A DNA stretch of 64,000 bases from an uncultured Desulfatitalea sp. (GCA_937868765.1 CALMNL010000003.1:620001-684000), one strand, 5' to 3'; counted from the stretch's first letter, positions 18,692 through 26,927 are shown. A program made the numbers and translations. The notes: generated by a model from the letters alone, not told the origin.

Positions 18692-19777
18692 ATGCCAGAA
18701 ACAACCATCGTTGGAAATCATGCCAAAAGAATTACCGCAGATGCCATCGACTTTTATAAAAACTATTGGCATCCTGGCGACAATGCAACCCAGGCCGATC
18801 AACAAAGGGATCTTTGGATCCTTTCGAAGCTCTTCCCCCAAGGGCTGCATGGCAAAACAGTCATGGAAATAGGTCTGGGCGGGGCAGGGGGGCTGATTCG
18901 ATATCTTCAGAAAGAGAACAAGATATTCGGGTTGGACGCTTCGGAAGCCGCATTGAGAAATTGCGAGAGAATGGGGATTCCTGCAAAGCTGCATAATGCC
19001 GACCGTGAAATGCTGCCATTCAACGACGGGACGGTGGATCTTGTCTTTGCAATGGAAGTTTTTGAGCATTTTGCAGCCCCACAATATGTTCTCGAGGAGA
19101 TACGGCGTGTCTTGAAGCCTTCCGGGATTGTCGTGGCCAGTACACCTCATACCTTGGTCCATCATTGGCCTCGGCTGTTTTATCCTGACCTATTCGAGCG
19201 TGATGCCTTCCGGGAATTTTTGATGATCAATGATTTCAAGGTAATCCTTGAGGAAGGATTCGGAGCGAATTTGTACCCCCATGACTACCTCCCGGATGCA
19301 AAGGTGCGCTGGAGCTTTTTGTGGCAAGGTCGCAAGATGACCGACGGCGATGCCCAAGTTTACATGGCGCACGGACTCTATTTTTGGGGCAAAAAAAACG
19401 ATCGCGGCATCCGCACCCGCCCCATGGAGGCGATCGACTGCTTTCGGAAAAGCTGGGAATTGTCGCCGGATAACATTACGGCCAGGTTTATGTTGGCGCG
19501 TTCGCTGGTATACCGATTCATCTACGGGGAGGAGCAAGAGTTCGCCAAGCATTATGATTTTCTGACGCAAACAATGATGTCCGGAAAGCAACCCATGAAT
19601 CTTCAAGCCCACTATCACTGGGCTATGATGTACCTCGAAATGGAAAGGCTCGGTCGTCAGAGAATGCGCAGGGCCGATTTCGAAAGTGTTCTGAAGATGC
19701 TGAGTCAACACCCCGAAGGCCAAAAGCTGCAGGAACAGGTTATCAACCGTTGGCGAACGTTTTCACCGATCTCGTAA
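18692..19777 (+). CDS. SAM-dependent methyltransferase with C-terminal helical extension
   Basis: 361 residues. A class I methyltransferase domain occupies ~40-190: VMEIGLGGAGGLIRYLQ as the SAM-binding motif I, IFGLDASEAAL, then LPFNDGTVDLVFAMEVFEHF and EIRRVLKPSGIVVASTPH, typical of Methyltransf_11/UbiE-like enzymes. The C-terminal ~140 residues are helical and TPR-like (AIDCFRKSWELSPDNITARFMLARSL). It ends the 16979-19777 unit. A plausible role is O- or N-methylation of a sugar in the flagellar glycan; this is inference from neighbours. Confidence 0.78.
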   Translation: MPETTIVGNHAKRITADAIDFYKNYWHPGDNATQADQQRDLWILSKLFPQGLHGKTVMEIGLGGAGGLIRYLQKENKIFGLDASEAALRNCERMGIPAKLHNADREMLPFNDGTVDLVFAMEVFEHFAAPQYVLEEIRRVLKPSGIVVASTPHTLVHHWPRLFYPDLFERDAFREFLMINDFKVILEEGFGANLYPHDYLPDAKVRWSFLWQGRKMTDGDAQVYMAHGLYFWGKKNDRGIRTRPMEAIDCFRKSWELSPDNITARFMLARSLVYRFIYGEEQEFAKHYDFLTQTMMSGKQPMNLQAHYHWAMMYLEMERLGRQRMRRADFESVLKMLSQHPEGQKLQEQVINRWRTFSPIS

Positions 19778-19870
19778 ATCTCAGCATATAGCACCGGTTG
19801 ACAATAAACATCTGAATGGGGAGCATAGATTTTTCCTGAATGCGTTGAGAAGCGAACCTAGTGCATGCCA

Positions 19871-21067
19871 TTAACATGGGGCAATGGCGAAGTCCACCAA
19901 ACCGGTGCCTGACCAGTGTGCCAAATCGGTTACATCTTCTTTGGGTTCCGTGATCCGACTCCAGAAATTTTCCATCGCGGAATTAAGATGAATATCATCT
20001 AGAACCAGCAGTCCTTTGAAGCCAATCTTTTTCAAATGATTGTAAAAGTGTGCTTCGAAGGAACCGTCGTGATAGGTGTCCAGTAGGATTAAATGCGCTG
20101 ATGGCAACCGCGGGTCTTCGAGTACATTGCCGATTCGGTAGTCAATCGATTTCAACTCTTCCCTGTGGCGCAACTGTTTCAAGTCTTCAATATCATAGGA
20201 AACGACTTGATTGGCCGGATTATAGGATAGGGCAAGGGCGGAGTAACCTTTCAAGGTCCCCACGTCGAAGATTGTCTGGCCTTTGTACAATGAGCTGAGA
20301 TAGCCAAGAAGTCGATAGTGCTCCTTGAACTGGGTGTCGAGAAAATAGCCACGATACTCTTCGTTGATAATATACCTGGCCAACGGCAACAAATCTACGG
20401 ACTGGATCCGTTCACGGGTCAGGTTGAAACGTCTGCGGATATTGTTGGGCATATCCGATGGCTTATGGAAAAAGGGAGCCTGTTTCAGCATATTGCACCG
20501 ATGTTCCACATAATTGCCTTTGGGGATGAGAAAAGCGCCATATTCGCCAGGCGTATAAGCGAAGAGCTCGTGTTGGCTGCTCATGGGAAGGATTTCCGCT
20601 GAGGTCCAGCAGGAGCGGTGAGTTTCGTAGACATTGCCATAGATGGCCGGCTGAACCCATCCCTTGCCCAGGGGTACAAACAGAATCAGCGCCTTGGCGG
20701 CATGGGCCGCGCATTTGTCCAGCAATAACCACCCAATTTCTTTATCGAAATGTTCCAAAACATCTCCCATGACCACGACATCGTAGGTGCCCAAGCTGTC
20801 GATGACATCGAAGGCATCTCCGATGTGGATCTGGTCATAAATCGCTTTTTGGTGATCCTGGATATATTCGCCGAAAATTTCAATGCCATCCAGATGCAGT
20901 CGCCATTCGCTTTTTCTAAATCGCTCGCCCATCATCACATCCAGAAAGTCACGGGCGATGAAACCTAACTTCCCGTTTCCCAAGCCCACATCCAGAATGG
21001 ACTGGGGGCGCGTGGTGTCAAGGAATGCAATGTAGTTGGAGATATGGGAATACGGACTTGTAAGCAT
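19871..21067 (-). CDS. Tandem-domain SAM methyltransferase
   Basis: 398 residues, start ATG with AGGAGAAAAG upstream. Two class I methyltransferase domains: the first (~1-200) has SILDVGLGNGKLGFIARDFLD and VVMGDVLEHFDKE; the second (~235-398) has IFDVGTLKGYSALALSY and LLVLDDIHLN, of the CmcI/Methyltransf_24 type. The first half is closely similar to the separate gene at 22954-23550, so the present gene looks like a fusion of that enzyme with a second methyltransferase. It is transcribed divergently from the GT4 gene at 21202 and has a strong sigma-54-type promoter 29 bases upstream. Probably methylates a glycan; the substrate is unknown. Confidence 0.75.
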   Translation of the reverse strand: MLTSPYSHISNYIAFLDTTRPQSILDVGLGNGKLGFIARDFLDVMMGERFRKSEWRLHLDGIEIFGEYIQDHQKAIYDQIHIGDAFDVIDSLGTYDVVVMGDVLEHFDKEIGWLLLDKCAAHAAKALILFVPLGKGWVQPAIYGNVYETHRSCWTSAEILPMSSQHELFAYTPGEYGAFLIPKGNYVEHRCNMLKQAPFFHKPSDMPNNIRRRFNLTRERIQSVDLLPLARYIINEEYRGYFLDTQFKEHYRLLGYLSSLYKGQTIFDVGTLKGYSALALSYNPANQVVSYDIEDLKQLRHREELKSIDYRIGNVLEDPRLPSAHLILLDTYHDGSFEAHFYNHLKKIGFKGLLVLDDIHLNSAMENFWSRITEPKEDVTDLAHWSGTGLVDFAIAPC

Positions 21068-21095
21068 GCTCTTTTCTCCTTTTTTCCAGGTTATT

Positions 21096-21111
21096 AGCTA
21101 ATTTCGTGCCA
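21096..21111 (-). promoter_or_regulatory. Putative sigma-54 promoter, minus strand
   Basis: Minus-strand TGGCACGAAATTAGCT has an exact -24 box and TAGCT for TTGCT at -12, with correct 12-base spacing. It is 29 bases upstream of the tandem methyltransferase gene. Confidence 0.7.
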
Positions 21112-21125
21112 AATATTGGGGGCGC

Positions 21126-21141
21126 TGGCATGGAAATTGGA
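21126..21141 (+). promoter_or_regulatory. Possible sigma-54 promoter, plus strand
   Basis: TGGCATGGAAATTGGA resembles the consensus but has GG instead of GC at -12, which usually weakens activity. It starts 15 bases from the opposing minus-strand promoter and ~60 bases before the GT4 gene. Confidence 0.4.
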
Positions 21142-21201
21142 TTTATCGTGGAGGGCATTGATGCTCAGTTCCTAATTCCATAATCGACCCAGAGGGGGGA
21201 T

Positions 21202-22851
21202 ATGCCGCCGCTTGCAGCTGCCGTAATTGTTCCCGTATTTGCCCGTAAAATATGGCAAATCGGCTCATTTCCCGATTTCTTATCCAAACAGCTTAAGGAC
21301 GTTAAGGACCGGTTCTGGTGCCAGGAGTTGTCGAGGCCCGGCGTTGAGTGTCAAAATATTGAATCCAAGATGGATTGTATCATCTTCGGTCTGGAGTCTT
21401 TCCGCATCGAAGCCCTTCGGTCGAATTTGAATAAGGCCTTAGAGGTGCTGGAAAGCAGCGGCCAAATCTCGTTTGTGGGCAGAGGCCGGCCGGACCGATG
21501 GACACCCTGGGCGCAATGGGATGACCAACTCGCCGAGGCGGGTTTGCTCAGGTATCATGAAGGACCGATTGAGGGCGCCGCACCAGCAGAGGATTATTGG
21601 GCGTTTACAGTGGTCAGGGGCAGCTACAATCCGGTTGCCCATGCCAGGCAATTGGCCGATGCAGGCCGCCCTGACTGGGCAGTAACCGTACTCGATGCCA
21701 TTCCTGGAACACTGCTGCCCGATGAAAGCATCAGGAATCGGATCGATAAGGAAAAAAAGCGCTATCAAAATCCTGCCAAGCAGGAGATTTTTCTCGGGTT
21801 GGTCAAAGGAGAGAATTATGGATGGGGGGTTTGCAGCAAGTATCTGATCGAGGAAATGTCCCGCATTCGGCCGGTCGAAGTGCTCAATCCCGCTGATGGT
21901 GGAGAACGGGCGGTGCATCTTCCCGGGGCCGTGTTTCAAGCTCTGACAAATGTGGACTTCGACGCCATGTTTCCCAACGTGCGAGGCTCTAAAAATTTCG
22001 GGTATACCTTTTTCGAGAACGAATTAACGGAAATCTCCCGCCAAAATGCGCGAAAATACGACAAGGTGCTGGGCGGCTCTACCTGGTGCCTGGAGCGCAT
22101 GCGGGAAAAGGGCATCGATAATGGTGATATCCTGATCCAGGGAATAGATCCACAGGTATTCTTTCCCATCGAAGCGCCCGCCAACCCGGAACGATTCGTA
22201 ATTTTCTCTGGAGGAAAATTCGAACTGCGCAAAGGTCAGGACCTGGTGCTGCGGGCAGTCAAGATCCTTCAGGACAAATACCCGGATGTATGGCTGGTCA
22301 ACTGCTGGTACAACCTCTGGCCGGCCTCCACACGTTTAATGACCTATTCTCCCCATATCCGCTTCGAACATCGCGAAGGCGAGTCGTGGACCCAAACCAT
22401 GCAACGCACCTATGCAATGAATGGTTTGGACAGCACCCGTATCATAACATGCGAGTTGATGCCTCAGCATTCACAACGGGAGCTATACGCCCTCACCGAC
22501 ATCGGACTTTTCCCCAACCGTTGTGAGGGGGGCACCAATCTGGTCTTAATGGAGTACATGGCCTGCGGCAAGCCGGTGATTGCGGCCTATGGCAGCGGTC
22601 ATCGCGACATCTTAAGCGAGAAGAACGCCATGCTGTTAACCCATCTGTCGCCATTCAACCTGGTCGACGGAAAAGGGGAGTTGATTGCGAGGTGGCAGGA
22701 TCCGTCTCTCGACGAGATCGTGGCCAGCCTTGACTACGCCTACCATCATCGTCAGGACCTTTGGAGATACGGCCGGCAGGCTGGAATGGATTTAAAAAAT
22801 TTCACCTGGGCACATACGGCCAAGAGGCTTCTACAGGTGATGGAAGTTTAA
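21202..22851 (+). CDS. GT4 family glycosyltransferase
   Basis: 549 residues from the ATG at 21202, which follows AGAGGGGGGA; a second ATG at 21370 (MDCIIF) is possible because the first 56 residues are unlike the family. The N-terminal ~200 residues have no match I recognise. From ~200 onward there is a GT-B glycosyltransferase: EIFLGLVKGENYGWGVCSKY, then VIFSGGKFELRKGQDLVLRA, and NRCEGGTNLVLMEYMACGKPVIA, which carries the donor-binding acidic residues of GT4 enzymes. It is alone on the plus strand between two minus-strand methyltransferase genes. Likely works on the same glycan as its neighbours; the donor sugar is unknown. Confidence 0.8.
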   Translation: MPPLAAAVIVPVFARKIWQIGSFPDFLSKQLKDVKDRFWCQELSRPGVECQNIESKMDCIIFGLESFRIEALRSNLNKALEVLESSGQISFVGRGRPDRWTPWAQWDDQLAEAGLLRYHEGPIEGAAPAEDYWAFTVVRGSYNPVAHARQLADAGRPDWAVTVLDAIPGTLLPDESIRNRIDKEKKRYQNPAKQEIFLGLVKGENYGWGVCSKYLIEEMSRIRPVEVLNPADGGERAVHLPGAVFQALTNVDFDAMFPNVRGSKNFGYTFFENELTEISRQNARKYDKVLGGSTWCLERMREKGIDNGDILIQGIDPQVFFPIEAPANPERFVIFSGGKFELRKGQDLVLRAVKILQDKYPDVWLVNCWYNLWPASTRLMTYSPHIRFEHREGESWTQTMQRTYAMNGLDSTRIITCELMPQHSQRELYALTDIGLFPNRCEGGTNLVLMEYMACGKPVIAAYGSGHRDILSEKNAMLLTHLSPFNLVDGKGELIARWQDPSLDEIVASLDYAYHHRQDLWRYGRQAGMDLKNFTWAHTAKRLLQVMEV

Positions 22852-22953
22852 CTTCGAGATCGAATATCAGTTTGGTTGAGATGCCCCTTGCTTCACAAGA
22901 TTTCTTCTGGGCCTTCTATATGCAATCCAATAACAAAATGAAATCTTTCCCGC

Positions 22954-23550
22954 TCAAGCTTGGGATTTGAGTTTCATGATCTTGTAATTGATATAATCGT
23001 TTTTTCGAACCAGCAGCGTCGCATAAATGCCCGGGTAAATATCGAAAAACTTGTATTTGTAAGTGAAAGGCTCAAAATCGGCCCAAGTCCACACGGAGCG
23101 GTGGCACTCGTAGGGATTGTTGTAGATGTCGGGTTGCTCCCATTCGGGGCCCAAAGGGATGTTTACAATCAGGTGACCATCGCTATGGCCGATGCAACGT
23201 TCCAGGAACTCCCATGCTTTAGGCTTCTCAAAATGCTCCAGCACATCCCCGATGAAAATCATTTGATAGTTACCCAGTTGAACTATCGTCTCGAAGGCAT
23301 CGCCGATATAGATATGATCGTAGATTTCTCTCTGATGGTTCTGGACGTAATCCTCAAATACTTCGATGCCGTCAATGCGCACCTGCCACTCATCTCGTCG
23401 ATATCTCTCGCCAAGCATTACATCTAGCAGATCGCGGGCCACGAAGCCAAGTTTTCCGTTTCCCAGGCCGATGTCGAGGATCGATGCAGGCCGAGTTTCG
23501 ATCAGATAGTCAACGAAAATTTGCATGTGGACATATGGGCTGGTCGGCAT
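22954..23550 (-). CDS. SAM-dependent methyltransferase
   Basis: 198 residues, a single class I domain: SILDIGLGNGKLGFVARDLLD as motif I, IDGIEVFEDYVQNHQREIYDHIYIGDAFE, and IFIGDVLEHFEKPKAWEFLE. It is a paralogue of the N-terminal half of the 19871-21067 protein, collinear over nearly its full length, and lacks the second methyltransferase domain. It starts 12 bases after the stop of the TPR-GT9 gene and has AAAGGGAT seven bases upstream of its ATG, so the two form an operon. The substrate is unknown; glycan methylation is inferred. Confidence 0.78.
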   Translation of the reverse strand: MPTSPYVHMQIFVDYLIETRPASILDIGLGNGKLGFVARDLLDVMLGERYRRDEWQVRIDGIEVFEDYVQNHQREIYDHIYIGDAFETIVQLGNYQMIFIGDVLEHFEKPKAWEFLERCIGHSDGHLIVNIPLGPEWEQPDIYNNPYECHRSVWTWADFEPFTYKYKFFDIYPGIYATLLVRKNDYINYKIMKLKSQA

Positions 23551-23562
23551 ATCAATATCCCT

Positions 23563-25563
23563 TTATGTATGAGTATCTTCAGGCCTGTTTATCAAGTTGT
23601 TATGCAACAAATGCGATTCTGATTTCGGACCGTTTTCGACCAGCCGGTGTCGCATCTGATCCACGACGCCGGGCCAATCCCTGGGCTTTCGCTGTCGAAA
23701 CAGTCGAACGGTAGGATACCATAGACAATCTTGGCGATACATCCCCCAACGCCAATCAGGGATGAAAGGAATCATAACCCAGGCTGGTTTTCCCATGGCT
23801 CCCGCGAGATGAATCACGGCTGTGTCCACGCTGATCAGTAGATCCAGGTTGGCCAACACAGCCGCCGTATGGCTGAAATTCTTTAAATCGTTCCCGTAGT
23901 TCACGAAGTCAAGTCCCGGGGGCAAGGCGTCAGCCTGCTCGGCGCCCGCTCCTTTCTGAAGGCCAACAAAGTGAATGTCGGGGATTTGTAGTAGCGGAAG
24001 AAAATCGATAAGGCGACACGAGCGGTTCCGGTCATTGCCATGTTGCGGACGGCCCGACCATACCAGTCCGATTTTCGTTGTCGAGGCAGGCAGTTTCGCG
24101 CGCCACTGCGCTATTGATTCATTTTCTGCATGGATGTAAGGCACATCCCCGGGGATTGTCCGGGCGCTGGTTTGCAATACCAAAGGCAGGCTCATCAGAG
24201 GAATGTTGAAATCATAATCTGTTTTCGGACGACCATCTGAAGAGCGGACAATGATTCGGTCCGCGACTTGATTTCTTTGCAGCAGTTCCAGCAACTCACC
24301 GCGGGTTTCCAGCACCACCGTGCGGCACCGTGCTTTGACCAGTGGCAGATAGCGCACGAACTGGAGGGTATCCCCCAATCCCTGCTCGTCATGAACCAGA
24401 ATGGTCGCTTCGGGAGCGGCTTGTCCCGACCAACGCAGACCTTCCAATCGGAAAGGATAGATGGTTTTTCGCTGTGGGATGCCGAACCGCCATTCGAAAT
24501 CGGACCAGCCCGCGGAGAAATCTTCCTTGAGCAAGTGCACGAACGAACGATTCCAGCGCGCCACTGCCAGGTTGGGATTCAAACTCACCGCACGATTGAA
24601 GCACTTCAATGCACGGTCGAGATCGCCGATGTTTTTTAACGTCAGGGCCAGATTGTTCCAGGCATCGGCGTAGTCGGGGCGCAATTGAACAGCCTTGTGA
24701 AGATGGATCAAGGCCTCCTGGAACGACTCGTTCAAGCGCAGGGTGCTGCCCAGGTTGTAGTGCCCTTCGGCCAAGTTGGGTTCAAGTGCCACCACCTGTC
24801 GAAAACAGGCGAGAGCCTCTTCAAGCCGTTCCTGCTCGCGGTAAATATTGCCCAAGTTGTTCACGGCTGCCGCAGAACCTGGGTGTCGGGCAACGGCCTG
24901 TCTGTATAATTGCGCCGCCTCATCCAATCGTCCATTGGCTTTCTTCCGCTGGGCCAGATTGAAGCAGGCCTCGATCATATAAGGGGCCATTGCATAGGCT
25001 GTGGTATAACACTTTTCGGCGGATTCGAAAGCGATCAACCCTTCGTAGGCCTGGCCCAGATTGTTGTGAGCTTCCGGGCAGACAGACCTCAATTGCGTAG
25101 CATGGGTGAGCCACTGGACAGCCGAATCGTAACGTCTGGCCTTCAGGTGCAGGCAGCCAAGATTATAGCAGGCCTCATAATAGTCCGATTTAAGCGCCAA
25201 GGTTTGCTCGTAGGCTTCGGCAGCACATTCGGACAGCCCGGCCAGTTCATAAGCCTGCGCCAAATTGAATCGGGCCTCAGGCCATTCAGGGTTCAACGCC
25301 AAAACCCTTAGGTAAGCGTCGATGGCTGCCTTACATTCGTTGCGGCTCAAATGGATCAGCCCCAGGTTGAACCAGGCTTCCACTATATCGGGTCTTTGGG
25401 CCAGCGACGCCTGATACCCTATCATGGCCTCATCCAACCGGCCCATGGCGTGATGGTTGCGGGCGCATTCAAATTGGGTACGCCAATCAAATGAACTTGC
25501 AAGGTTCTCAAGGGCCTTGCCCTGAATTGTTGTGTTGGAGGATGGGTCAGCTAAAGGGGGCAC
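23563..25563 (-). CDS. TPR-GT9-like glycosyltransferase, single module
   Basis: About 666 residues. I chose the GTG at 25563 because AGGAG lies 10 bases upstream; the frame opens at a TTG at 25608 with only a weak site. TPRs fill ~20-345 with many copies of the AxYNLGxxLxxxGxxxEA type. A GT9-like domain follows (~350-640): WSDFEWRFGIPQ, TILVHDEQGLGDTLQFVRYLP, DTAVIHLAGAMGKPAWVMIP and PDWRW. This is the single-module relative of the two double-module genes at 9921-16572. A very good sigma-54-type promoter lies 235 bases upstream at 25798. It probably glycosylates protein; flagellin is a likely acceptor given that the flagellin gene is 2 kb away. Confidence 0.8.
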   Translation of the reverse strand: MPPLADPSSNTTIQGKALENLASSFDWRTQFECARNHHAMGRLDEAMIGYQASLAQRPDIVEAWFNLGLIHLSRNECKAAIDAYLRVLALNPEWPEARFNLAQAYELAGLSECAAEAYEQTLALKSDYYEACYNLGCLHLKARRYDSAVQWLTHATQLRSVCPEAHNNLGQAYEGLIAFESAEKCYTTAYAMAPYMIEACFNLAQRKKANGRLDEAAQLYRQAVARHPGSAAAVNNLGNIYREQERLEEALACFRQVVALEPNLAEGHYNLGSTLRLNESFQEALIHLHKAVQLRPDYADAWNNLALTLKNIGDLDRALKCFNRAVSLNPNLAVARWNRSFVHLLKEDFSAGWSDFEWRFGIPQRKTIYPFRLEGLRWSGQAAPEATILVHDEQGLGDTLQFVRYLPLVKARCRTVVLETRGELLELLQRNQVADRIIVRSSDGRPKTDYDFNIPLMSLPLVLQTSARTIPGDVPYIHAENESIAQWRAKLPASTTKIGLVWSGRPQHGNDRNRSCRLIDFLPLLQIPDIHFVGLQKGAGAEQADALPPGLDFVNYGNDLKNFSHTAAVLANLDLLISVDTAVIHLAGAMGKPAWVMIPFIPDWRWGMYRQDCLWYPTVRLFRQRKPRDWPGVVDQMRHRLVENGPKSESHLLHNNLINRPEDTHT

Positions 25564-25797
25564 AGCTTCAGCGCTCCTATTTCCGAGGCCGAATGTTCGG
25601 AGGCGCAATCCGGCCCAAGAATTTATGTGAAAATTGACTCCAAGGGATCATGGTGCAAGTACCATTGAAGATTGAAATTCTCATGCTCTGCTGGGGCATT
25701 TCGAGTCCGTCGTTACCATTAACATTCCATGAGAAGTTGAGAGAATGGTCGTAATCTCAAGCTGTTTCTCAAGATATGGAACCATCAGGGTGAAATC

Positions 25798-25813
25798 AGC
25801 AAAAAGGGTGCCA
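25798..25813 (-). promoter_or_regulatory. Putative sigma-54 promoter, minus strand
   Basis: Minus-strand TGGCACCCTTTTTGCT has intact TGGCAC and TTGCT boxes with correct spacing. It lies in the gap 25609-26074, ahead of the single-module TPR-GT9 gene, and would leave a leader of ~180-220 nt. The rest of that gap holds only a 62-codon open frame (25813-26001) that looks spurious. Confidence 0.65.
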
Positions 25814-26025
25814 TGTCTTTGGGCTTTCCATACGGCCATCCGCCTTCAAGAATCGCTTCATTTATGAGCTCGGAAGTGCGGCGCTATTGGGTCGGGTCGA
25901 ATCTTGCGTTGGCTACAACAATAGGCCCGTCCTCATTCAGGCATGGGGTCAAAAAGGGTGGTTATTGCCGCAGAGTTGACGTTGAGCCGCCAAAGGGATG
26001 ACATGGGTTCGAAAGGGAAGGGGCC

Positions 26026-26058
26026 GGGTCGCCGCTGGATGAGATTCGGCGGCGACCC
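26026..26058 (-). terminator. Possible terminator of the flagellin/flbT/flaF unit
   Basis: Inverted repeat GGGTCGCCGC (26026-26035) and GCGGCGACCC (26049-26058), a 10-bp GC-rich stem 17 bases after the flaF stop on the minus strand. The following minus-strand sequence is C/T-rich but lacks a clean U run. Confidence 0.55.
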
Positions 26059-26074
26059 TTCAATGGAAGGCAGG

Positions 26075-26464
26075 TCAGTCAATGGGCCCGGAAGGTGACC
26101 CGCGCAACCCGGCCGCGATATTCTTATTAATCCTTATTATGATATCCAGTTTTTCGGGAGTTGGGAATGCCATGGTCTCAAAAATCCGGCGGTCGACGAA
26201 ACGACTGAGCAGGATCACGTTATTCTTTATGTTTGCCGGCAAAGGATTGTCCGCCTTGGACACCTCCACCTGGAAAATGCTCCATATCCGTTGATTATAT
26301 TTGAGGGCTTCATCCAAGCGGACGTTGCGGTCCGGGGCGTCCCAGTTTTTCTGGCAGTCAATGAGCTTGAGCGCGCCTTGCGTCAGCACGCGTGCTTCCG
26401 TTTCCCGACCCGACATCGTCTCTTTGAGCACATTCTGATAAGTCTTCACTGCATTGCTTTGCAC
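26075..26464 (-). CDS. flaF: Flagellar biosynthesis regulator FlaF
   Basis: 129 residues from the GTG at 26464, chosen because AGGAGG lies nine bases upstream; a TTG at 26470 is too close to that site. The N-terminus SNAVKTYQNVLKE followed by GRETEARVLTQGALKL matches the FlaF pattern (a Tyr-containing start, then R-E-x-E-A). In Caulobacter FlaF works with FlbT to control flagellin production after transcription; that is family knowledge. The first ~107 nt overlap the end of flbT in another frame. FlaF and FlbT are best known from alphaproteobacteria. Confidence 0.8.
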   Translation of the reverse strand: MQSNAVKTYQNVLKETMSGRETEARVLTQGALKLIDCQKNWDAPDRNVRLDEALKYNQRIWSIFQVEVSKADNPLPANIKNNVILLSRFVDRRIFETMAFPTPEKLDIIIRINKNIAAGLRGSPSGPID

Positions 26465-26843
26465 GATCAAGGACCTCCTGTTCGAATTTTATTAAATGGC
26501 GAGCCGTTTTTAACGCATCGTAGTATTTTGCGTGCAAAATGAACTCGTTGAGCTGGTCGATCATCCCTAAAGATCTGGGTACAGCCGAAACGAAATCGCG
26601 AACCAGCTCCCAATAGATTTTATGATGGTCCGCAAGATGATCCCCATCCACGTACATCAGTTGAATGGCGAAATAGATCCTCTTCGCAGGGGTATTTGCT
26701 TCTTTAGGGCTCAAAATGTTCTTCTGGCGCAGAATGGGGATATTGTTTTCGACTATGAACTCTGCCTTGCTGGCGCCGTTGGTGATCACAGCACCGCCTA
26801 GAATCAGGCGTTCAAAAGGCTTCAAAGTGAGTTTAAGCGCCAT
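26358..26843 (-). CDS. flbT: Flagellin post-transcriptional regulator FlbT
   Basis: 161 residues, ATG with AAGG just upstream. It starts LKLTLKPFERLILGGAVITNG and continues FIVENNIPILRQKNILSPKEANTPAKRIYFAIQLMY, the conserved FlbT core. Homologues are ~130-150 residues; the extra ~30 C-terminal residues are polar and coincide with the overlap with flaF. In Caulobacter FlbT binds the 5' leader of flagellin mRNA and promotes its decay; the ~135-nt flagellin leader here could be its target (inference). A sigma-54-type promoter lies directly upstream at 26912. Confidence 0.85.
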   Translation of the reverse strand: MALKLTLKPFERLILGGAVITNGASKAEFIVENNIPILRQKNILSPKEANTPAKRIYFAIQLMYVDGDHLADHHKIYWELVRDFVSAVPRSLGMIDQLNEFILHAKYYDALKTARHLIKFEQEVLDRAKQCSEDLSECAQRDDVGSGNGSTRADARRAQAH

Positions 26844-26911
26844 GTCCTTCAGCCCTTGCTTTGATGATTAACTGAAACGGATCTTCGATTAAACTTTTAG
26901 ACTTCTTTGTT

Positions 26912-26927
26912 TGCAGGTAGTGTGCCA
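26912..26927 (-). promoter_or_regulatory. Putative sigma-54 promoter of flbT-flaF, minus strand
   Basis: Minus-strand TGGCACACTACCTGCA has an intact TGGCAC and a CTGCA -12 box with correct spacing. It begins at the base after the stop codon of the upstream unknown gene and would give a leader of ~57 nt for flbT. Confidence 0.6.

Noticed and set aside
25813-26001. 62-codon plus-strand open frame
   Set aside because: Starts within a promoter motif of the opposite strand and has no supporting features.
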